From contig NZ_JPFU01000013.1 of the NCBI RefSeq assembly GCF_000722695.1, positions 1 through 64,000 of the forward strand: a DNA stretch of 64,000 bases, in the 5' to 3' direction. Every line of letters begins with the position of its first letter. Position 1 is the first letter of the stretch. The notes under the pieces are model-generated. The model was not told where the DNA came from and ran no database searches. It worked only from the letters and a program-made list of their open reading frames with translations. Both the position numbers and the translations under genes were made by a program. Shown here one piece after another: positions 39,206-47,560 of the stretch. Source of the DNA: Streptococcus mitis. GTDB lineage: Bacteria; Bacillota; Bacilli; Lactobacillales; Streptococcaceae.

Positions 39206-39612
39206 GGAGGAAACGGATGCTAATGATTTATTTCAATATGCCAGTAATCCAGAGGTTGGTCCGATTGCAGGTTGGCCTGTACATACCAGTGTTGAAAACA
39301 GCAAGGAGATTATAAAAAGTGTTTTTTCATCACCTGAAACATACGCTGTAGTTTTAAAGGAAACTATGCAGCCAGTTGGTAGCATCGGATTGATGATCGG
39401 TTCTGTAAGTAGTATAGGTATTCCCAATAATAATGGGGAGATTGATTACTGGGTAGAAGTGCCGTATTGGGGTCAAGGTCTTATACCAGAAGCAGTTCGT
39501 AAGATTGTGAGACATGGATTTTAATGTATTTGTAGATGTCGTTTGCGTATCGGAAAAATGAATACAACAATAAATATTTATTTATGAAGAAGCTGGGAAA
39601 AAGTCTTTAAAA
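39206..39612 (+). pseudogene. GNAT acetyltransferase remnant
   Basis: A reading frame without its own start (from about 39206) gives DANDLFQYASNPEVGPIAGWP..., the N-terminal part of a RimJ/RimL-type acetyltransferase, with the acetyl-CoA region PYWGQGLIPEAVRKIVRHGF ending in a TAA at 39522. Further family sequence continues in other frames (NVFVDVVCVS, then YRKNEYNNKYLFMKKLGKSL to about 39610). At least two frameshifts and a lost start mark it as dead. Confidence 0.75.
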
Positions 39613-39616
39613 TCAA

Positions 39617-39661
39617 AAAACGCATAATATCAGGTGTTGAAAACTTGATATTATGCGTTTT
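39617..39661. terminator. Bidirectional terminator between GNAT remnant and rgg
   Basis: Perfect 16-base stem: 39617-39632 (AAAACGCATAATATCA) with 39646-39661, A run on one side and T run on the other. Confidence 0.9.
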
Positions 39662-39713
39662 ATTGTGGGAAGATTTATTTTATTTTCTCCTGAAGTTGAG
39701 TTTTTGCTCAGAT

Positions 39714-40577
39714 TCAATTTTTAATATCTGACAATGAAATTTTTTCTTTAAAGTAATCATCCCACTTATTGGCTTCATCTTTTGTAAAGAGTAGAGAAAC
39801 AGTTTTAAGTATTGTTTGATGAATATTATCGGCTTCTTCTTTGTCACACCAAATATACATATAGATTGCTTTGAATTCAGATATACATAATTTCTCATAA
39901 GTAAAATATGTAGGAAACTGTTTACGAGATAATAATTGGAGCAGTGCTTTGCTGGCATTTTTTTCACGTCTTGCTAAAAGAACAGACAAACAATTAATGA
40001 CAGTATCAATTTTTATGCGATCTAGATTGTTTCGCAGTTGATTGGGAGTGTTTTTTAAAATACTATCTGTAAATAGGACTATAGCTTCTGTCGTAAAGTG
40101 ATGAACAATATTTCCTAGCAAGCCAACATCTAAATTGGTCCAATAATCTAAGGAGAAAAAATAATCTGTCAATTCAGAAATAATTTCAGGTGTGGGGTCT
40201 TTTTCTTGAAGTTTAGAAATTATAACATCAAGAACTAAAGAGATAATATGGTAGATGTAGTGTTTTTTAGCGACAAAAAACTCTTGAAATGTTTCACGCT
40301 TTTGTATGAGAACTGCAATATCTTGAGTTTGTAGAGCGTTCTCCACTTGGGTCATCAATTCTAGAAACTCTGCATCTTGAAAAGCACTCCATTCAAATAC
40401 TTCGTTGATTTCAACAACCATAAAACCAAGTAATTGTAATAACACATCATTAGATAGATTTGTTTTCCCTTTTTCAAAATCAGAAATGCTACTTGCGCTG
40501 CCTGCGACATTGGCTAGATCTCGTAGTGATAGCTTGCGTTGTTTTCGAATGGCTTTAAATTTTTCTTGAATATTCAT
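39714..40577 (-). CDS. Rgg/MutR-family transcriptional regulator
   Basis: Protein of 287 aa. N-terminal helix-turn-helix: KLSLRDLANVAGSASSISDFEKGKTNLSND (residues about 16-45). The long C-terminal region is helical and TPR-like, which in Rgg proteins binds short peptide pheromones. Length is typical for Rgg (about 280-300). The start ATG at 40577 gives the family N-terminus MNIQEKFKAIRKQRK; a longer frame to 40688 runs through the divergent promoter and peptide gene and is rejected. It is divergent from a peptide-radical SAM-ABC operon, the usual place of the controlling regulator in streptococcal RaS-RiPP loci. Confidence 0.9.
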   Translation of the reverse strand: MNIQEKFKAIRKQRKLSLRDLANVAGSASSISDFEKGKTNLSNDVLLQLLGFMVVEINEVFEWSAFQDAEFLELMTQVENALQTQDIAVLIQKRETFQEFFVAKKHYIYHIISLVLDVIISKLQEKDPTPEIISELTDYFFSLDYWTNLDVGLLGNIVHHFTTEAIVLFTDSILKNTPNQLRNNLDRIKIDTVINCLSVLLARREKNASKALLQLLSRKQFPTYFTYEKLCISEFKAIYMYIWCDKEEADNIHQTILKTVSLLFTKDEANKWDDYFKEKISLSDIKN

Positions 40578-40580
40578 GTA

Positions 40581-40590
40581 CGGATTTCCG
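40581..40590. promoter_or_regulatory. Palindrome in the rgg-precursor intergenic region
   Basis: CGGATTTCCG, perfect inverted repeat, 3 bp from the rgg start codon and 9 bp upstream of the -35 of the divergent operon. Possible Rgg operator (inference). Confidence 0.45.
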
Positions 40591-40599
40591 AATTTCTTC

Positions 40600-40626
40600 T
40601 TTACACTTTTTTTAATATTATATAAT
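40600..40626 (+). promoter_or_regulatory. Promoter of the RiPP operon, overlapping the rgg -10
   Basis: Plus strand: TTTACA (40600-40605), short 15-bp spacer, TATAAT (40621-40626). Minus strand: a -10 TATAAT reads across 40622-40617 with TTCAAT 16 bp further. The two -10 boxes share two bases, so RNA polymerase can probably occupy only one promoter at a time. The short spacer fits activator dependence. Confidence 0.65.
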
Positions 40627-40656
40627 AATGGTATCAAAATTGAAAGGAGTTTTATT

Positions 40657-40743
40657 ATGGTTATCCAAGAAATTGTCGAACACGACATGGAACAAGACTA
40701 TGGTATTGAATTTAATAATTTAGTCTGTGGTGCTGGTTGCTAG
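40657..40743 (+). CDS. RaS-RiPP precursor peptide (28 aa)
   Basis: Small gene divergent from rgg. ATG 40657 is preceded by AAAGGAG (40643-40649) at 7 nt, the best RBS of the locus. The 28-residue product has an acidic leader (IQEIVEHDMEQDYG) and a C-terminal core IEFNNLVCGAGC. N21-L22-V23-C24 is an NxxC motif and a second Cys is the last residue. It is followed by a radical SAM/SPASM enzyme and an exporter, so it is the expected substrate. NxxC precursors of known streptococcal and enterococcal clusters receive a beta-thioether between Asn and Cys; that the same happens here is inference. Confidence 0.85.
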   Translation: MVIQEIVEHDMEQDYGIEFNNLVCGAGC

Positions 40744-40754
40744 TAATTTTATTA

Positions 40755-40910
40755 GCTAAATTGTTATTTAATTGAACAGTAAAATTCCACATATTTTTGA
40801 GATACACTGTTTAATTAGAGTGTTAAAAGGTAATAAAAATATGCTTTTATTATCTCAGTGTATTGTAGTGTGCAGAGTACGATTTTGGGATTAACTCTGC
40901 ACGCTGTTTC
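40755..40910 (+). promoter_or_regulatory. Three stem-loops between precursor and radical SAM genes
   Basis: First stem TAATTGAACAGT / ACTGTTTAATTA (about 40769-40780 and 40806-40817). Second stem GGTAATAAAA / TTTTATTATC just behind it. Third stem GTGCAGAGT (40870-40878) / ACTCTGCAC (40894-40902), then GCTGTTTCTT. They probably end most transcripts or protect the precursor mRNA, so that peptide is made in excess over enzyme. Confidence 0.65.
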
Positions 40911-40927
40911 TTGATGGAGAAGATGAG

Positions 40928-42223
40928 ATGAAGTATTCAAATTATGTAATAGAATTGAAAAAAGAAAATCATACCTTCTTATTTAATACCAAGAACAATA
41001 TTTCTTTGAAAATTGAAAATAAACTTTTGGATAAGATTGAGAAGGATAATCATATCAAAAGCGAGTTTGAATCTTTTTTAAAATCTCAAGATTTTGATGA
41101 AAAAGAAAATGAGTTAGACAAAATGATTGAGTTATTTAGGAAAAGGGATGAAACAACTTTGAGAATTATTATTTTAGCTCATGGTGATTGTAATTTTAGA
41201 TGCAAATATTGTTATGAAAAATTTTCAAATTGTACTATTACATCTCAAAAAACTGGAATAATAGATTTTGTAAATCAAAAATTATCTGAGAAAAACTTTG
41301 AAGACTTACATGTATCTTGGTTTGGAGGAGAACCATTACTAGGATATCGAGATATTTTAGATCTTTCAAAGGAATTGATTGCAATTTCTCAAAAGTTAGG
41401 GATTCGCTATCACGCTGATATGACAACGAACGGATATTTGTTAAATCGTACAGTATTAGATCGATTAGTGACAGAATGTTACGTGAAAACATACCAAGTT
41501 ACAGTAGATGGTTCTCGTGAAGGGCATGACAATCAGCGTATTTTGAAAAATGGTCATGGTTCCTATGATCGCATTATGAAAAACTTAAAAAATGCAATAA
41601 ATTTAGAATCTCAATTCCACGTTATGATTCGCTTGAATGTTTCTCAGGAAAATTATAAGAATATTGAAAAATTTTTATTAGAAGATGCACAGGTTTTTAA
41701 AAATGATAAGCGATTTCATCTGCTATTTCGAAATGTAGGAGATTGGGGATGCGGTGATAGAAAAGAGGGATACGAGGTAAAACGATTTGAGTCAGATGTT
41801 TCTTTTGAATTATCAAAAAGTGCAATTAAATTAGGGTACAGATTATTTGATGATTTTGTATTCAGAAGTAATTATTCATCATGTTATGCTCAAAAACCAA
41901 ACTCTTATACGATTGACACAAAAGGGAATCTATTAAAATGCACGGTTAGTCTTTATGACGAAGAAAATAAAATAGGTGAACTAGGAAATAGTGTCATTAA
42001 TGAGAACAATCAAAAAAGATGGGTACATTCTTATCAATTTGACTCAAAATGTCAAAAATGTCAATTATTGCTAGTTTGTAAGGGTGGAGCTTGCCCTAAG
42101 AGAGATATTTTCAATGAGACTAGTTTTGAGGAAAAATGCTTCAAAATGAGAAGAAATATTATGAATAATTTTGAGTTGTCAATTTACTCAAATAATATAA
42201 ATTATGAATTGAAAGCTAACTAA
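40928..42223 (+). CDS. Radical SAM/SPASM peptide-modifying enzyme
   Basis: Protein of 431 aa. An N-terminal ~80 aa segment, probably the peptide-recognition region, precedes the radical SAM core with CNFRCKYC (C88, C92, C95 bind the SAM 4Fe-4S cluster) and WFGGEPLL (131-138). The C-terminal SPASM domain has C319-X13-GNLLKC338, C375-X2-C378-X5-C384-X4-C389 and C404, enough to bind two auxiliary clusters. Such enzymes put carbon-carbon, ether or thioether crosslinks into ribosomal peptides. The substrate is the 28-aa peptide encoded upstream. The stop codon is 1 bp from the transporter ATG. Confidence 0.92.
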   Translation: MKYSNYVIELKKENHTFLFNTKNNISLKIENKLLDKIEKDNHIKSEFESFLKSQDFDEKENELDKMIELFRKRDETTLRIIILAHGDCNFRCKYCYEKFSNCTITSQKTGIIDFVNQKLSEKNFEDLHVSWFGGEPLLGYRDILDLSKELIAISQKLGIRYHADMTTNGYLLNRTVLDRLVTECYVKTYQVTVDGSREGHDNQRILKNGHGSYDRIMKNLKNAINLESQFHVMIRLNVSQENYKNIEKFLLEDAQVFKNDKRFHLLFRNVGDWGCGDRKEGYEVKRFESDVSFELSKSAIKLGYRLFDDFVFRSNYSSCYAQKPNSYTIDTKGNLLKCTVSLYDEENKIGELGNSVINENNQKRWVHSYQFDSKCQKCQLLLVCKGGACPKRDIFNETSFEEKCFKMRRNIMNNFELSIYSNNINYELKAN

Positions 42224-42224
42224 T

Positions 42225-43805
42225 ATGAAAATAATCGTAAAAATCATTTCAAAATGGAAACTACTTGGTTTCGTTATCTTTGCTTTACTGTACTCTTGTC
42301 AGGGCTTGTTGATTTCACTGATTATCCAAATGGCCGGCTCTGTGGACATTGAGAATAGAGGGATGATTGTAATCTTTGGATTGTTGAGTCTTACTTTCTT
42401 TATCTTTATTTATATTTGCATGTACCTCAATAACATTCTTCTACGTTCCATCATCAAAGATATCAATTTGTTTATTTCTAAGAAAGCTTTGCGTTTATTT
42501 GCAGACAAAAGATTGGAGTATTCAGCATCTGAATTTAATTCTTTTTTAACCCAAGATATTCCAATGTTTTGGAAGGAATATTTATCTCCACTTTTTTTAT
42601 ATCCTATATTTGGCACCTCTATTCTAGTGTCTGTCATGTATTTAGTATCACAGGATGTTGTGGTTGGTCTACTCTTTACCATAGGTGGTTTTCTCATGAT
42701 CATGCCTCAATTTGTTTTTCATAAACTATTGAAAAGACGTGGTGAAGAGCTGAGTAAAGCAAGAGAAATCAGTTTAGCCAATATCACAGATTTTTCAGCA
42801 GGGATTGATACTATTGTTTCAAACAGAGCTGACCAAGAATATTGTCAACATGTTTATGATGCCATTGATCAGATGGAGTCTGGTCAATATCGTTACTATA
42901 CAAGTCATAATTTGGTTATGTTTTGGACAGGTCCTTTGAAAGGGCTAGGGCTAGTGGGGCCTCTTGTGATTGGAATGGTGATGATGTCTACCACCCATCT
43001 TTCCTTGACTGTTTTGATTGCCATGATGACAGCATCTATGAATCTGATTTCTCCATTGCAACAACTCTTGGAAGCAACCTCTACGCTTCAATCAGCGACA
43101 GTAGTAAAAGAAAAAGTGCTGAATATTCTTTTAAAAGAGGATATTAAACGGGAAGAGGTATCTGAAACATTCCCAACCACTCTCGGAATAGCTATAAAAA
43201 ATGTTAGCAAGAAATATGCAGATAAGATTATTTTTGATGATATAAGTGTAAGTATGGAAGCTGGGAATCGAGTCTTGCTTACAGGAGCCAGCGGTAGTGG
43301 CAAATCAACCTTGTTTCACATCTTGACTGGGGATGATAGAGACTATGACGGAGAGATTTGCTTTTTAGGTAGGCATGGCAAGCAGTATGCCCCCAGTCAT
43401 GAGTTGGTATCCACTATTCATCAAAAACCTTATATTTTCAAAGGGACGTTACGGACAAATGTATCTCTTTACCAAAATCATAACGATAATGATATCAGAA
43501 AGGTACTGCAAAGGGTTCAACTATGGGATGAACTGGGTCAGGATCTTGATTATTATCTCGATGGAAACAATCTTTCAGGTGGACAGATGATGAAAATCGA
43601 GATTGCTAGAGCGTTGTTGAGACCAAGATCAATTTTACTAGCAGATGAAATCACCGCTGCACTAGACAAACAAAATGCAGACGAAATCCATAAATTGCTA
43701 TTTTCTCAGCCAGCTACCATTTTAGAAATCGCCCATAAGTTTCATCAGGATGAATATGAGAAAGTTTATATATTAAAGAATGGTAAAGTTCTGGAAAGTA
43801 ACTAA
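42225..43805 (+). CDS. ABC exporter (fused membrane and ATPase domains) of the RiPP cluster
   Basis: Half-transporter of 526 aa. About six transmembrane helices in residues 1-290, then an ATPase domain with Walker A GASGSGKST (near 353), signature LSGGQ, Walker B ILLADE and a switch His in IAHKF. No N-terminal C39 peptidase domain, so leader removal must be done by another protease. One base separates it from the radical SAM gene. It probably exports the modified peptide, or gives immunity. Confidence 0.9.
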   Translation: MKIIVKIISKWKLLGFVIFALLYSCQGLLISLIIQMAGSVDIENRGMIVIFGLLSLTFFIFIYICMYLNNILLRSIIKDINLFISKKALRLFADKRLEYSASEFNSFLTQDIPMFWKEYLSPLFLYPIFGTSILVSVMYLVSQDVVVGLLFTIGGFLMIMPQFVFHKLLKRRGEELSKAREISLANITDFSAGIDTIVSNRADQEYCQHVYDAIDQMESGQYRYYTSHNLVMFWTGPLKGLGLVGPLVIGMVMMSTTHLSLTVLIAMMTASMNLISPLQQLLEATSTLQSATVVKEKVLNILLKEDIKREEVSETFPTTLGIAIKNVSKKYADKIIFDDISVSMEAGNRVLLTGASGSGKSTLFHILTGDDRDYDGEICFLGRHGKQYAPSHELVSTIHQKPYIFKGTLRTNVSLYQNHNDNDIRKVLQRVQLWDELGQDLDYYLDGNNLSGGQMMKIEIARALLRPRSILLADEITAALDKQNADEIHKLLFSQPATILEIAHKFHQDEYEKVYILKNGKVLESN

Positions 43806-43846
43806 GAAGAAACTTCTAAATAATTTAGGAATTAGGGTAAAAAAGT

Positions 43847-43874
43847 AGCTGAGCAAGATTGTTCAGCTGTTTTT
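43847..43874 (+). terminator. Terminator of the RiPP operon
   Basis: AGCTGA (43847-43852) / TCAGCT (43863-43868) with inner CAA/TTG pairing, then GTTTTT. The region 43875-44085 holds a short open stretch reading AYSYLDEPLKDVLRRWDN without start, probably a gene remnant, and the promoter of the next gene. Confidence 0.8.
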
Positions 43875-44085
43875 AATTGGATAAAGGATAAGGCCTACTC
43901 TTACTTGGATGAACCCTTAAAGGATGTACTCAGGCGATGGGATAATATGGTTGATATAAAATAAAAGAGTTTAAATCTACAGTACTTCATATTTCTCTTT
44001 TCCGTATTTTCATTGTATAATGTTAGTAAATTTACTTGCATACGATGAAATGTAACCATTTCTAACGAAGATTAAGGAGAAATCA

Positions 44086-44967
44086 ATGAAAAAAGCAATG
44101 GTAATTATCAACCCTACTTCTGGTGGCGAGAAGGCTTTGGATTACAAAGATAAGCTGGAAAATAAAGCAAAAGAATACTTTGAGCATGTGGAAACCAAAA
44201 TTACAGAAAAAGCGCTGGATGCAACACATTTTGCTGAAGAAGCTTCTCGTGAACAGTACGATGCAGTGGTTGTGTTTGGTGGAGACGGGACCGTCAATGA
44301 AGTCATTTCGGGTATTGCTGAGAGAGACTACATTCCTAAGTTAGGGATTATCCCAGGCGGTACGGGGAACCTCATTACAAAACTATTGGAAATCAATCAA
44401 GACATCGATGGCGCAATTGACGAACTGGATTTTGATTTAACTAATAAGATTGATATCGGTAAAGCGAATGACAATTATTTTGGCTATATCTTTAGTATCG
44501 GTTCTGTTCCAGAAGCGATTCACAACGTTGAAATCGAGGACAAGACAAAATTCGGTATTTTAGCCTATGCTGTAAATACCATGAAGTCTGTCATGACAGA
44601 TCAGGTCTTTAACATTAAGGTTGAGACAGAAAATGGAAATTATGTTGGTGAAGCTAGTCATGTTTTGCTTCTCTTGACAAATTACTTCGCCGATAAGAAA
44701 ATCTTTGAAGAAAACAAGGACGGCTATGCCAACATTTTGATTCTGAAAGATGCCTCTATATTCTCTAAATTATCCGTTATTCCTGATTTACTAAAAGGAG
44801 ATGTTGTCGGCAATGATAATATAGAGTATATCAGAGCGCGCACTATTAAAATCTCTTCAGATAGTGAATTGGAGTCAGATGTTGACGGCGATAAATCGGA
44901 TAACCTACCTGTAGAAATCAAAGTCCTAGCTCAGCGAGTAGAAGTATTTTCAAAACCGAAAGAGTAG
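44086..44967 (+). CDS. Diacylglycerol kinase catalytic-domain (YegS/DgkB-like) lipid kinase
   Basis: Protein of 293 aa with the DAGK catalytic fold: IINPTSGG near the N-terminus, FGGDGTVNEVISG (nucleotide-binding GGDGT) and IIPGGTGNLITK. The length fits bacterial DgkB/YegS lipid kinases that phosphorylate diacylglycerol or related lipids. A Mg-site Asp/Glu cluster (ESDVDGDKSD) lies near the C-terminus. RBS AAGGAG. In pneumococcus the homologue lies in the variable PPI-1 region, as here. Confidence 0.9.
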   Translation: MKKAMVIINPTSGGEKALDYKDKLENKAKEYFEHVETKITEKALDATHFAEEASREQYDAVVVFGGDGTVNEVISGIAERDYIPKLGIIPGGTGNLITKLLEINQDIDGAIDELDFDLTNKIDIGKANDNYFGYIFSIGSVPEAIHNVEIEDKTKFGILAYAVNTMKSVMTDQVFNIKVETENGNYVGEASHVLLLLTNYFADKKIFEENKDGYANILILKDASIFSKLSVIPDLLKGDVVGNDNIEYIRARTIKISSDSELESDVDGDKSDNLPVEIKVLAQRVEVFSKPKE

Positions 44968-45030
44968 AAGGTAAAAATTAGTTTATTATTCATAACGAAA
45001 TTAAGTTCTATATCAACGATTGGAGGAGGA

Positions 45031-45522
45031 ATGAATTCTCTATTTGATGAATTTCGAACAATTTGTTCTCATTTAAACCAAGTCGAAATCACACCGACTC
45101 TCATGGGGTCTTTGGGGTTTGAATACCGATCAAATGAAGAATGGGGGCCGTCTGACATTGACATTCATGTGCCTGGTGATCCTAGAGGTTGGGAAGCACC
45201 TGATCATCTCAGAATTTATGAGTGGGACAAGATAATGAAAGTGATGAAACACTTAGACTATGCCTTAATAGATATTCATGAGCATGAATTCAAAAAAGAT
45301 GGTCTGAGTGTTGAATTCGGAAGTATCGATTCTTTACCTGATTTTGCAGGAGTTTCGGAATCGGATATAGAGTTGATTCATCTCGAAAACATCACTTTTC
45401 GCATTCCAAATCTAGAACAGTTTTTAAGTATTTACAAAGCTTCTTCCCAAGATTCTTATCGAAATGAGCACAATAACAATAAGGATTTTAAAAAAATTGA
45501 GTGGCTGGAAAGACATTTGTAA
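45031..45522 (+). CDS. Nucleotidyltransferase-fold hypothetical protein
   Basis: Protein of 163 aa. LMGSLGFEYRSNEEWGPSDIDIHV resembles the G-S..DxD active site of the nucleotidyltransferase superfamily, and EHEFKKDGLSVEFGSID could supply the third acidic residue. The C-terminal HLENITFRIPNLEQFLSIYK resembles MNT-type proteins that act on small molecules or toxins. Function unknown. RBS GGAGGA. It lies between a lipid kinase and a neopullulanase gene. Confidence 0.65.
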   Translation: MNSLFDEFRTICSHLNQVEITPTLMGSLGFEYRSNEEWGPSDIDIHVPGDPRGWEAPDHLRIYEWDKIMKVMKHLDYALIDIHEHEFKKDGLSVEFGSIDSLPDFAGVSESDIELIHLENITFRIPNLEQFLSIYKASSQDSYRNEHNNNKDFKKIEWLERHL

Positions 45523-45605
45523 ATCATCATTTGAAAAGTAGCAAGTTGTAAGACTGGCTGCTTTTTTATTTATAGAACCAAACCACTAAAATCTACGGAC
45601 AAGCC

Positions 45606-45661
45606 TTGAAAATAAAATACGAAAGTAGTATACTAGAATCACAATTATGAAAACGTTTGCG
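45606..45661 (+). promoter_or_regulatory. Neopullulanase promoter with cre-like site
   Basis: TTGAAA (45606-45611), 17 bp, TATACT (45629-45634). TGAAAACGTTTGCG at 45648-45661 matches the CcpA cre consensus TGWNANCGNTNWCA except at two positions and lies just behind the start, where CcpA would block transcription in glucose. Confidence 0.65.
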
Positions 45662-45698
45662 TCGTAAATGCAACCAAGTAAATCAGGAGACAAATACA

Positions 45699-47441
45699 GT
45701 GGAATTAACAGCCATTTACCATAGGCCAGAGTCTGAGTTTGCCTATCTTTACAAGGATAAGAAACTTCATATTCGGATTCGAACTAAGAAAGGGGACATT
45801 AAAAACATCAACTTGCATTACGGGGACCCTTTTATCTTTATGGAGGAGTTTTATCAAGATACAAAAGAAATGGCCAAGCTGACTTCTGACGCTTTATTTG
45901 ACTATTGGCAGATTGAAGTGTCCGTTGACTTTGCGCGTATCCAGTATCTCTTTGAACTCACTGATACAGAAGGCCAGAGCATTTTGTACGGCGATAAAGG
46001 CTGCGTTGAAAATTCTCTAGAAAATCTTCATGCTATTGGAAATGGCTTTAAGTTGCCTTATATACATGAAATTGATGCATGCCAGGTTCCTGACTGGGTT
46101 TCAGATACGGTGTGGTATCAAATATTTCCTGAGCGGTTTGCCAATGGAAATAATCTATTAAACCCAGAAGGGACTTTAGGCTGGGATTCATCTATCACAC
46201 CTCAAAGTGATGATTTCTTTGGGGGTGATTTACAGGGGATTATTGATCATCTGGATTACTTGCAAGACTTGGGCATTACTGGTCTTTATCTCTGTCCCAT
46301 ATTTGAATCGACGAGCAATCACAAGTACAATACGACGGATTATTTTGAAATTGACCGTCATTTTGGAGATAAAGAAACCTTCCGTAAACTGGTTGAGCAA
46401 GCTCATCAGCGTGGCATGAAAATCATGCTGGATGCTGTATTTAATCATATTGGTTCGCAATCTCCCCAATGGCAAGATGTTGTCAAAAATGGTGAACAGT
46501 CTTCTTATAAGGATTGGTTCCGTATTCAACAATTCCCAGTGACGACTGAAAAGCTATCCAACAAGAGAGAGTTGCCTTATCATGCTTTTGGTTTCGAGGA
46601 CTATATGCCTAAGCTAAATACAGCCAATCCAGAGGTCAAAGACTATCTTTTAAAGGTTGCGACTTATTGGATTGAAGAGTTTAATATTGATGCTTGGCGT
46701 TTGGATGTGGCTAATGAGATTGACCATCAGTTTTGGAGGGATTTTCGCAAGGCAGTTCTAGCTAAGAGGCCTGATCTTTATATCCTTGGAGAAGTCTGGC
46801 ATACGTCTCAGCCTTGGCTAAATGGCGATGAGTTTCATGCGGTCATGAATTATCCTTTATCTGATAGCATCAAGGACTATTTTTTACGAGGTATTAAGAA
46901 GACGGAACAGTTCATCGATGAAATCAATGGCCAGTCTATGTATTACAAGCAGCAGATTTCAGAGGTCATGTTTAATCTCTTGGATTCGCATGATACAGAG
47001 CGAATCTTGTGGACTGCCAATGAGGATGTTCAACTGGTTAAATCAGCTCTAGCCTTTCTCTTTTTACAAAAAGGAACACCCTGCATCTATTACGGAACCG
47101 AGTTAGCTTTAACCGGAGGACCAGACCCAGATTGTCGACGTTGTATGCCTTGGGAACGTGTATCAAGTGACAATGATATGCTGAACTTCATGAAGAAGCT
47201 AATTAAGATTCGCAAACATGCGTCAGCAACTATTCAGCATGGCAAGTATAGCCTAAAAGAAATCAAACAAGATGTAGTGGCCTTGGAGTGGAAATACGAA
47301 GGACAGGTTCTCAAAGCAATATTCAACCAATCAACAAAAGATTATATTGTAGAGAAAGAAGCAGTAGCACTAGCAAGCAATTGCCAAGAATTGGAGAATC
47401 AGCTTGTCATCTCTCCAAAAGGATTTGTGATTTTTCATTAA
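45699..47441 (+). CDS. Neopullulanase/cyclomaltodextrinase-type alpha-glycosidase
   Basis: Cytoplasmic GH13_20 enzyme of 580 aa hydrolysing maltodextrins, pullulan or cyclodextrins. N-terminal beta domain (VELTAIYHRPESEFAYLY), then the TIM barrel with WYQIFPERFANGN, DAVFNHIG, the nucleophile Asp in WRLDVANE, the acid Glu in ILGEVWH and LLDSHDTERI. The start is the GTG at 45699, placed behind AGGAGA; a TTG at 45657 overlaps the cre-like site and is less likely. No signal peptide. Confidence 0.9.
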   Translation: MELTAIYHRPESEFAYLYKDKKLHIRIRTKKGDIKNINLHYGDPFIFMEEFYQDTKEMAKLTSDALFDYWQIEVSVDFARIQYLFELTDTEGQSILYGDKGCVENSLENLHAIGNGFKLPYIHEIDACQVPDWVSDTVWYQIFPERFANGNNLLNPEGTLGWDSSITPQSDDFFGGDLQGIIDHLDYLQDLGITGLYLCPIFESTSNHKYNTTDYFEIDRHFGDKETFRKLVEQAHQRGMKIMLDAVFNHIGSQSPQWQDVVKNGEQSSYKDWFRIQQFPVTTEKLSNKRELPYHAFGFEDYMPKLNTANPEVKDYLLKVATYWIEEFNIDAWRLDVANEIDHQFWRDFRKAVLAKRPDLYILGEVWHTSQPWLNGDEFHAVMNYPLSDSIKDYFLRGIKKTEQFIDEINGQSMYYKQQISEVMFNLLDSHDTERILWTANEDVQLVKSALAFLFLQKGTPCIYYGTELALTGGPDPDCRRCMPWERVSSDNDMLNFMKKLIKIRKHASATIQHGKYSLKEIKQDVVALEWKYEGQVLKAIFNQSTKDYIVEKEAVALASNCQELENQLVISPKGFVIFH

Positions 47442-47560
47442 AGAGCAATTATGAGCGACAGGAAAGTTGTAGTATAGAGAAGATTTTACAAACAGACTAT
47501 TTGTCGCCTTGCTACAAATGATATATAATTTAAATTAGAGAAAATAGGAGGATTAATCAA

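Noticed and set aside
40628..40723. A 31-codon ORF in another frame over the RiPP precursor (MVSKLKGVLLWLSKK...), which could pass for a pheromone gene.
   Set aside because: Its ATG lies at or before the predicted transcription start, has no RBS, and its C-terminus lacks the hydrophobic Ile/Val/Gly pattern of SHPs.
43892..43964. Open stretch reading AYSYLDEPLKDVLRRWDN, considered as a small gene.
   Set aside because: No start codon with RBS, and it follows a terminator; more likely a remnant of a lost gene.
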